Source: Melastoma dodecandrum (lineage: Eukaryota > Streptophyta > Magnoliopsida > Myrtales > Melastomataceae). Taken from it: a stretch of DNA of 64,000 nt. The notes below the pieces were generated by a model. That model saw only the letters and a list, made by a program, of their open reading frames with translations, made no database searches and was not told where the DNA came from. Shown here in pieces: positions 55,985-64,000 of the stretch; positions within the stretch are counted from its first letter, which is position 1; the number at the start of each line of letters is the position of its first letter. A program made the position numbers and the translations under genes. The stretch spans positions 4,154,001-4,218,000 of the forward strand of contig JARUPY010000607.1 of assembly GCA_029817715.1 (NCBI GenBank). The letters are read 5' to 3'.

Positions 55985-56385
55985 CAGCAGAGGTGGACAA
56001 TGTATTTCGACGGGGCAGTCAACTCTTCCGGTTCAGGTATTGGAGCGGCGGTGATATCCCCAGACGGACAATACTATCCAACAGCTACTAAAGTCATTTT
56101 CCCCTGCACAAATAACATTGTCGAATACGAAGCATACATCATTGGCCTATTACGTGCACTCGATATGCGAGTTCGATTTCTTGACGTTCATAGAGATTCA
56201 GCACTCATCATCTCGCAAACAAACGGGGCATGGCGCACATAGGACCCAAAGCTCATCCCATATCAGGACTACCTACAAACACTAGTCCGCCAATTCGTTG
56301 ATATTGAGTTCAATTACCTCCCACGGGCAGATAATCGTTTCGCTGACGCTCTTGCTGTTCTTGCATCAACGATTCCATTAACAGG
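55985..56385 (+). pseudogene. Second RNase H of outer Ogre
   Basis: MYFDGAVNSSGSGIGAAVIS, NNIVEYEAYI, DVHRDSALII and NRFADALAVLAS give the expected acidic residues. A TAG at 56240-56242 interrupts it after NGAWRT. Confidence 0.85.
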
Positions 56386-56389
56386 AGAA

Positions 56390-57705
56390 ATGGACATAGA
56401 GCCTCTTCGCATCGACATCGCTGAAGACCCAAGTTGCATGCATGTCGAGCCTTGCCAATCTGAGGACTCACCACCGTGGTTTGCAGACATCAAAGCTTAT
56501 CTAGAAACGGGCGCTTTTCCCCAAGGCAGCACAGGAAAGGAACGCAAATTCATCCGAAGGATTGCAATGAGCTATTTCTTTAATAGCAACGTGCTCTACA
56601 AGAAGTCCTTCACGACGGCCCTCATGTGGTGTGTCACCGAACAAGAATCCCGACCCATCATCTTCGAAGTCCATGAAGGGGTTTGCGGACCACACATGAA
56701 CGGTTATGCTCTCACTCAGAAGATCATGCGTCAGGGATACTATTGGCTCACAATCGAGGCCGACTGCATCAAATACGTCAAAACCTGCCACAAAGGGGCA
56801 CGTCCCTTCAACAAGGCTCTACCCACTGTTTGAACCGTGGCCATTCTCAATGTGGGGCATGGACGTCATCGGACCGATTAATCCCAAGGCATCAAACGGA
56901 CATCGGTTCATACTGGTCACCATCAACTACTTTACTAAATGGATCGAAGCACAATCTTTCAAAGAAGTCACCGCGAATAACGTCATACGTTTTACACGGA
57001 CAAACATCATCGCCAGATACGGAGTTCCAGAGCTGCTCGCCACTGACAACGGCTACAAACTTCAACGGCAAACAAATGGATACTCTATGCACTGAATTTC
57101 GAATCAAACACCTAAACTCTTCACCATATCATCCACAAATGTACGGCGTAGTCGAAGCTGCCAACAAAAACATGAAAAGGATTCTACAAAAGACAGCAAT
57201 CACATATCGGGATTAGCACGATAAGCTTCCTTTCGCATTACTCGCTTACCGGACGACGATGCGCACTTCGACTGGGGCAACTCCCTTCGAACTCGTCTAT
57301 GGCACTCAAGCAGTCATTCCAGCAGACGTCAAGCTACCTACTCTCCGGATCTCGTCCCAAAGCAATATGATCGAAGAAGAGAAAGCCAATCACCACCTCG
57401 CCCACCTCGACTTCATCGATGAGAAACGACTTGCCGCAATCGACCACATGCAATGTTATCAACAACGCATGTCCAGGGCATTCAACAAAAAGGTCAAAGA
57501 GGTCAAGTACAAACCAGGAGACCTCGTCCTCAAACGGATCTTTCCAAACGTCAAAGATCCTAGGGGAAAATTTGCTCCAAACTACGAGGGACCATTCGTC
57601 GTCAAACATGCTTTCTCGAGAGGAACGACCATCCTAACAAAGATGGATGGAGGAGAACTATCACAACCAATCAATGCGGACGCTCTCCGACGTTACTACA
57701 CCTAA
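56390..57705 (+). pseudogene. Integrase of outer Ogre
   Basis: Zinc-binding part (HEGVCGPHMNGYALTQKIM, KTCHK, with the second Cys pair damaged), core MDVIGPINPKASNGH, ATDNGY with the Asp intact, a frameshift in the next bases, then HPQMYGVVEAANKNMKRI, TAG at 57214-57216, and a clean C-terminal frame to GGELSQPINADALRRYYT ending 57705. It is more intact than the inner copy at the catalytic Asp but broken by frameshifts. Confidence 0.87.
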
Positions 57706-60129
57706 ATGGTGTCAGGGTTTCAAATTAGTTGTATTCATGAAAAAGGGAGAATCTTACAATTACTACTCTCTTCATTAAATTAAACGAGATTACATGAGCT
57801 TATTTCATTTACGTCCTTTGTCTCGTGGGCAGGTACAAGAGCTCCTCACACGAATGGTACAAAAATCCTATGACGAAGGTGAGGGTGGCAGGGTGGCAAA
57901 GCTTCAAGCCAAAGGCTTGTGGCAGTTTCGTCAATCCTTTGATTCCTTCGGACGAAGACGCAATGACGAAACCATACAAAAGAGGAGTACCAAAACTCTA
58001 CTTCACCCTTTTTATCAATGAAGTTACATGAACATACTTCATTTTTACTCTAACAGAAATAAGTCACATGAACTTACTTGTTTCTCGATATCTATTTGAT
58101 AGATACATGAGCTTCCTTACAAAATAGACATCGGGCAGAAGTAATCTTCGTTAATCCTTCGATTCCATCGGACGAAGATGCAATGACGAAACAAAAAAAA
58201 GGGAAGTATCAAAGCTCTACTTCATCTTTCATATAAACGGAGTTACATCAGCAAACTTCATTATTATTTTAAGAGAAACAAGTTACATGAGCTTAATTGT
58301 TATCTGTCCTTTGCCTTGTGTAAGTACATGAGCATCCTACATTACAGACAAAGGCGCGGGCGGTCGGGTGGAAAATTTCGAACCAAAGTTTCGGAGTTGC
58401 CTTTGTTGTCACCAAAGATGTTCATATCGAAAGGGAGTATCATCTACACTACTTTCTAACAAAATTTCTTGTCATTTCCCAGACGGAGTCATACCTCCAT
58501 TTCCCCAGCTGAGGTCGGTTACATACACCACATTCCTCATCAAGAATCGAATATACAAACACATTCTTCCAGGACGACCATCAAGATGGGCATATTCATC
58601 TCATTTCCCCAGCAGATACTTTACTTTATATCCCCAAGCGAGAGGTGAAGTACATGAGCTAACTTTGTCCCCGTCCGTTATCAACTGTGCAGGCACGTGG
58701 ACATCCGCACAGTACGGTACATGAGCTAACTTTGTCCCCGTCCGTTATCAACTGTGCAGGCACATGGACATCCGCACAGTACGGTACATGACTGGGACAT
58801 GAGAATGCGAACACCTTCCCCACGAAGCTTATGCAGGAGCACCACCTCAGTATGATATCTCCAAAGAGGTTTGTGTATCTGAACCTATTTATTCCTTCAG
58901 CATTTGTGTGCCCATTTGCATACAATTTGAAAAGATTTTTGATAATAAGATAGCTTCTGAGCGGAAGTAGAAAAGGCAAACCCATTCCTAAACACCTACC
59001 CCAGAGTGATGAGCACAAACACTATGAGGGTTCACATGTAAACGTCCGGGTGGACAACGAATCCTTTGACAAAAGATGCTCAAACTGGAATGAGATCGAG
59101 CATTTCTTCTCTACCCCAAACACAAAAATTGACCATTTCTAACCCCTTTCGAGCCAAATTTGAAGTTTTCTGTATACACTACGCGTTCCAAGTTTAAGGA
59201 CCGCCTCACATTGAAGTAAATGAAGATCCTGTAGTAAGAAACCGGAAGCAATGGACCACAGAGGCGATACTTCCTAAAGGTCCAAGTGAAGAAGCACCAT
59301 CAACAGACATGCATAGTTGAGACGTTTCCAAAGATAATCGTCGTCATCAACACTATGAAATTCCCCAAGGAGTCCAAAACATCCCCAACAGGGAAAAGAG
59401 ACAAGACCGGGAAATGTTCCCAAAAATCATAAAAAAAGCGCAGTGAACAAACTCTTCAAAAACAAAAAGAAAATAAAAGAGCAAACTAAAGCACCAGGGC
59501 CAACATGAACGGTCACAAAAGCAAAGGTGTTACCTCCCAGACAAAACGAGGAGAAGACTTCCCCAAAGCATATTTCCAAAGTTCTAGTAGATCGACCATC
59601 AGTACTCAACGACGCATCTCAACGGGCATGATGTCTAGTAGAGGGAGAATTCGCTTAGATGGTGGAACCTCTATGGTACAACAGCTTCCGATGAGGTCCT
59701 TAGACTCATTCCTTTAAAATGAAAAAATTCAGATTCTCTATCTAAAGGCCTTATGCCAGAATTACATTACAACCCAGACAAAGACTCATTCGATCAGTAC
59801 ATGAGCATTTGAGTCAAAAGGTATTCTAGAATCCAACTGTGACAAATTTCAGAATAAATAGTGAACCGAAAGAAAAGTCAGAAGCCTTCTCCGACTTTGC
59901 TCAGAAGCATCCAAATAAATTATCAAAATAAATCACGGCATAAATGAATGTCATAATCATACATGTTTGATTACTCCCGTATTTCACAGGGTCTCCTTTA
60001 TTACTGACATTTTTCTTGATGTGATCCCAAAGTACAAGTCTATCAATGATACCCTAAGCCCACAATTTGGGGCATTATTGAAGTCTTTGCGAGAAAATTT
60101 TTCCAAACTTCCCTCGCAAAGAGAGCCAA
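57706..60129 (+). other. 3' non-coding region of outer Ogre
   Basis: No gene. It has several diverged repeats of a unit with TTACATGAGCTTA..., TCCTTTGTCTCGTG and TTCGTCAATCCTTTGATTCC (about 57795-58020, 58080-58200, 58270-58400), and the 67-bp tandem repeat. The last bases before the LTR (CTCGCAAAGAGAGCCAAAC) form a weak polypurine tract. Confidence 0.75.
58650..58783 (+). repeat. 67-bp tandem duplication
   Basis: The block beginning GTACATGAGCTAACTTTG at 58650 recurs at 58717 with a single visible substitution (CACGTGG against CACATGG). The homologous place in the inner Ogre (51795-51875) has only one copy, so the duplication happened in this copy and is recent. Confidence 0.9.
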
Positions 60130-62546
60130 ACTGTAATACCTCTAATTATCTTATGGGCTAGAAATCACTAATTTTAACCCATTACATAAGCCCGCCCCAA
60201 AAAAAATGTTTTAAGTCCATACACATTAGTTTATCTTTCATTTTGGGTTAACAAAAAGGCCAAAGCCAACCTTAAACCCATTTCCAATTTTACGAAATTT
60301 ATTTTAATTTTATCCCTAACCTTATCATCTCACATATCTTGACCTTCCCTAATCCTCCCGTTAATCCAAGTTCCTTTTATTTTCTTTCTAAAAAAAGAAG
60401 AAAACAAATAGAAAAAAAATCTCACACGACTTCTCCAATTAATCAACAATGATTTCGGGGATATTTATTTTTCTTTGATTTATTCGATTATGGGGACACC
60501 AGAATCAATCGACAATTTTATATTTGCTTTGATTCTACATAATCCTCCAATCAATCGATAATTCTCGATTTCCTTCCTTAATGAATTGTTTCCTAAACGA
60601 GGAGGATTAGACAAACGTTAAAAGGAGACACACAGACACATCAAACATACTCTCCCACTTTCAGAGAGACACGCTCCCACTTTCAGATAGGCTCCACCCC
60701 TCAGAGATTCTCCAGCACTCCCTCGAGAAGTTGGTTCCGTCCCCTCCATCCAGCGACCCCAAGATAGGTCTAGTCATGCCCACAGAGAAACCCCCATCGC
60801 CAGCTCAAACCCGATAACCGTTAACCACGACTGGAATTCGCCACTGCAACAACAAACGTGATGGTCGTCAATTCTTCTAAACATAGCAGCGGCAACCAAT
60901 GATGTCGTTTGACTGGCGAAACCCGAATAGAATAACGAATACTCCTTTTTTAGCCAAAACTCGAAAAATTACCTCCCGCAACCACTTGGCCTTACGGGAG
61001 GTTTCTTTTCCTACTGATATTTTTCTTTTCATACGCAGGTCATGGAATTGAAGACGATGGTTTCAAAAATGGTTTTCAGCAGTGACGTCTCTAGAACCAA
61101 CGAATGGCGTTCCCCTTTTCAGCCTCGTTCGTCCAACGACGACCTCCTCAAATCCGGCTGACGGCAAATCCTCTCACTCTCCGCCTGACATACCGGCATA
61201 GACGTAGCCACAAAGGTAAAATCCGATAAATTAATTTTTTTTTTCACTTCACGTCCTTTTCAACGTTAATATTTCTAATTGAGTTATTTTAATTATCAAT
61301 TAAATCATTTTTCATATAATTTAATTCACTTTTTTTTATTATTTTTACTATTACTATCATTTTTTAAATATCAATTTCGTAATTATTATTATTAAAAAAA
61401 AGTCAGATTCTGGAGGTTTTATTTTAACACAATTATTTTTAATTATCTTTTGTTTTTAAATTGTCAATTAAACCATTTTTCATAATAAATCAATTTACCA
61501 TTTTTTGTTCAAAACATGTCACACGTTTTTAACAATCATTATTTTTTATATATTTTTTTTAATTTTCGATTAAACCAATTTTTTTAAATCAATTAATTTA
61601 CTTTAAAAAACACAAACACAAGAACAACATGTAATTGATGACAGATTAAATTATTGCTATTATTCAAAATTTTCTAACCACTTCCTTTTTTTTGTATAAA
61701 AAATTTTAACGAAAACTCCGGGGAACCCGTGGTGGAGGCGTGTCACCGAAGCAGCCCCAAGTGACTAATTCAACACCAATACAAGCCCCCCTAGCCGGGC
61801 CTCGGGTACATGAGGGAGGTGCGGGCCTTCCAATTTTCTTTATTTCCATATGTAACGGGCCGTGGGCCCAAGTGCATAGGCCCACGGTCACCCCTTCCCT
61901 GCCCCCTTTGATCTTAATAATTGTCTGTGCTTGCCCGCATGCCTTAGGCCCATAGGTTTATGGTTGCATGTTGTTTGCTATCAACAAACATGAATTCGGG
62001 TCCAAAGCCCGAATCAGGTCCAACGCCCATAAAACATTGACATGAGTCCGGAGTCATGCCCGGATCGGGTCCAACGCCCCTTAAACGAAACAAAATCTTT
62101 TGGAGCAAGCGCCACCTTTTCGTATGCTTATATGTAAGAGTTAGTAATTAAGAATCCCCGAACCAACTGTTTTTTCGACTTGAACAACTTTTAAAATAAG
62201 TCGGTGGCAACTCCGTATAGTTTACCTAGGTTAAACAACAATAACTTTTTTTTACGGAGCCATTTTGGATGAGGAACTGACGACGCGAGCCGCTCCCGAT
62301 TTCTCCCAAAAGTTCCTTCTTCGGATCATGCTCCGCTTTGCGCCTGCGGCCTCTTAGGAAAATAGAGACGGTCGGTGAGGGCTCGAGCAGGCCCAGTTAG
62401 GAATCCAAGGAGGGATCACCCAATTCCCTTCCGCAGCGTCCCACACTCGAGTCGTGACGTCGATCGGTTGGGCCTTGGGGAGCGGGCCCGGATCCTCGGG
62501 TCGTTCGAACCGCCACGCGAGTGCTAGGCCGAAAGGCGCGCGTACA
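60130..62546 (+). repeat. 3' LTR of outer Ogre (2417 bp)
   Basis: Begins TGTAATACCTCTAATTATC and ends GGCGCGCGTACA, followed by the GTTTC target duplication. It aligns by eye with 27357-29794, with substitutions and a few sizeable indels. Confidence 0.93.
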
Positions 62547-63141
62547 GTTTCTTTTATAATTTTCATGTTATTGCATGCATAAGCATGTTTTCGTATCTCA
62601 TTGTTTTCATAATCATGATTTTGTATCTATGACTAAGTCGCTCTTATATAAGACATAAGGAAATTCTAAGTTGTTTTTAGACATAACTTCGTGGATTATC
62701 ACAATCTGACGCTCAGATTTTCAAAAGAAGCTGATAGGACCTTTGAAGGCCGGAAAGAGCCGTGTGTGTCCGGTGTGCTGTGAGGGAAAACAACTAAAGA
62801 GAAATGAGACATCCATAGAGGAGATGTTTAATTAAACCAAGATTTCCAGATTGCCGAAGGATGAGAAGTGCTTTTGTCAGAGATTACCTTGATCATGAAA
62901 GGTGTTGGAGGAGTAAATCCCCCCATAGGAGATTAAAAAATCATATATCATGGTTAGACACTTTTAGAGAAACCATGTCAGCACGTTACGTAGATATAGA
63001 AGTACACATACATATAATACAGACTTTAGGCATCCCCCAGTTTGATGATGGTGACACAAACTGGGAATTATGAATACAACATATGAAGTAGAAGAGTTCT
63101 ACGGATGTCCCTATGAATACCGTGCAAGTATGCAAGTTCTT
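62547..63141 (+). mobile_element. Endogenous pararetrovirus copy 1, right part
   Basis: Continues the virus-like sequence interrupted at 27356, starting with the duplicated GTTTC. It looks like the leader downstream of the promoter: short ORFs, no conserved domain. An ATG at 63072 opens a frame (MNTTYEVEEFYG...) that is cut at 63141, where the sequence switches to the inverted copy. Confidence 0.7.
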
Positions 63142-63657
63142 AGTTTGCGTCACCGTCATCAGACTAGGGGATTCCTAGGTTTGTATTATATGTATGCGTA
63201 CTTCTTTATCTACATAACGTGCTGACATGGTTTCTCTAAAAGTGTCTAGCCATGATATATGATTTTTTAATCTCCTAAGAGGGACCTCCAACACCTTTCA
63301 TGATTAAGGTAATCTCTAACAAAAGCACTTCTAATCCTTCGGCAATCTAAAAATCTTGGTCTAATTAAACATCTCCTCTATGGAGGTATCATTTCTCTTT
63401 AGCTCTTTTCCCTCACAGCACACGAGACATGCACACGGCTCTTCCTGGTCTTCAAAGGTCCTATCGGCTTCTTTTGGGAATCCGAGCGTCATATTGTGAT
63501 AATCCACAAAGTTATGTCTAAAAACAATTTAGAATTTCATTATGTCTTAGATAAGAGCGTCTTAGTCATTGATACAAAATCATGATTATGAAAACAATGA
63601 GATGCGGAAAATATGCTTATGCATGCAACATCATGAAAAATATAAAAGAAACTAAAA
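62547..63657. repeat. Large imperfect inverted repeat (arms about 515 bp, 79-bp centre)
   Basis: 62547-63062 is the imperfect reverse complement of 63142-63657. For example GTGACACAAACT at 63051 pairs with AGTTTGCGTCAC at 63142, and GATTAAAAAATCATATATCA at 62931 pairs with TGATATATGATTTTTTAATC. The centre 63063-63141 is single-copy. With the outer Ogre removed, the left arm extends through about 27002-27356, making arms of at least 860 bp. Confidence 0.92.
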
Positions 63658-64000
63658 GAAATAAGATCATATAATCTTTGAATGTATACCACCTTAGTAC
63701 TTTCGAGAGGAGAGAGAGGTTTTAGAACTCTAAGAGAATGTTTGTAGTAAGGATTTTTGCTTCTATTGATTGATATCTCTTTACATTGGACGTATGGTCC
63801 TTATATAAGACTTTCATATGTATAAATTATCGATGCTTACAAACATGTGCTAAAAACTAAAAGTCACACCATAACACGCTAGGTGTTCAACCACATCACT
63901 TTTAAAAAGCTGATAAAGTAAAATAGTGGTTGAGTTGTCCTTATCAATTTTACTAAAGCTGAAAGATTCCTTTAAGGTAGACTTGTCCATTTGTCCTTTG
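63142..64000 (-). mobile_element. Endogenous pararetrovirus copy 2, inverted, runs off the window
   Basis: The minus strand repeats the promoter region (27002-27356) and leader (62547-63062) of copy 1 without interruption. It contains a single GAAAC (63648-63652) at the place where copy 1 carries the 35-kb Ogre, hence it is the unoccupied target. No coding domain lies in the visible part. Confidence 0.78.
63801..63810 (-). promoter_or_regulatory. Pararetroviral promoter TATA box, copy 2
   Basis: TCTTATATAA on the minus strand, followed by GGACC and the same leader as at 27208 onwards. Confidence 0.62.

Larger units (their letters stand above)
27357..62546 (+). mobile_element. Outer Ogre/Tat LTR retrotransposon, with nested insert
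   Basis: Flanked by matching 5-bp target duplications, with 2.4-kb LTRs at both ends, PBS next to the left LTR, an extra ORF1, gag, protease, RT/RNase H, second RNase H, integrase and a 2.4-kb 3' region. Without the nested element (36039-55140) it is about 16 kb. It has lost roughly 1.1 kb between the G-patch-like motif and RT (compare the inner copy), and about 240 nt of RT at the nested junction. It contains plastid DNA at 34810-35044. Dual RNase H and ORF1 place it in the Ogre group of the Tat lineage. Confidence 0.93.

Noticed and set aside
61706..61955. ORFs on both strands near the end of the outer 3' LTR
   Set aside because: They lie in the GC-rich R/U5 part of the LTR; equivalents in the 5' LTR are disrupted.
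62861..63073. 70-codon ORF in the left arm of the inverted repeat
   Set aside because: The homologous frame in the right arm is not preserved, and the region matches a pararetroviral leader; not supported as a gene.

Overview
The window is nuclear DNA of a flowering plant, most likely a eudicot. Three apparently intact plant genes with introns or chloroplast targeting, and one decayed fourth gene, lie between 9.7 and 21.5 kb. Everything else is transposable-element and endogenous pararetrovirus sequence. I cannot name the species from sequence alone.

Layout. 1-8685: minus-strand, decayed Ty3/gypsy element of the Tat lineage (gag, protease, RT, RNase H, second RNase H, integrase, one LTR with TATA box and PBS); its other LTR lies outside the window. 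9782-12290 (-): seven-exon endonuclease/exonuclease/phosphatase-fold gene, 310 aa, in which one intron is a textbook AT-AC U12-type intron and several catalytic residues of the fold are replaced. 13529-14678 (+): broken PSMD9 (proteasome assembly chaperone with PDZ domain) pseudogene. 15264-15824 (-): single-exon PsbQ-like thylakoid lumen protein. 18694-21438 (+): three-exon HAD-like hydrolase (HDHD3 type), 255 aa, with an overlapping upstream ORF in the likely leader.

22.98-64 kb is a Russian-doll structure. An endogenous pararetrovirus (EPRV) copy on the plus strand (about 22980-27356, resuming at 62547-63141) was hit by a gypsy element that left a solo LTR (23796-25028), and by a 35-kb Ogre/Tat retrotransposon (27357-62546, 5-bp target duplication GTTTC). 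That outer Ogre was in turn hit inside its RT gene by a second Ogre-type element (36039-55140, 5.3-kb LTR), whose far end was later deleted together with part of the outer RT. A second EPRV copy in opposite orientation (63142 to beyond 64000) forms a long inverted repeat with the first and preserves the empty target site of the outer Ogre.

Both Ogre elements share one plan: tRNA-Arg-type PBS, an extra ORF1 resembling the plant mobile domain, gag with CCHC knuckle, aspartic protease, G-patch-like motif, a candidate spliced intron between protease and RT (seen in the inner copy), RT-RNase H, second RNase H, integrase, then a repeat-rich 3' region. All carry stops or frameshifts. The outer copy contains a 235-bp filler made of plastid rpl20 and rps7 pieces. 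The three intact genes have no evident functional connection beyond being ordinary housekeeping/chloroplast genes in a gene island between repeats.
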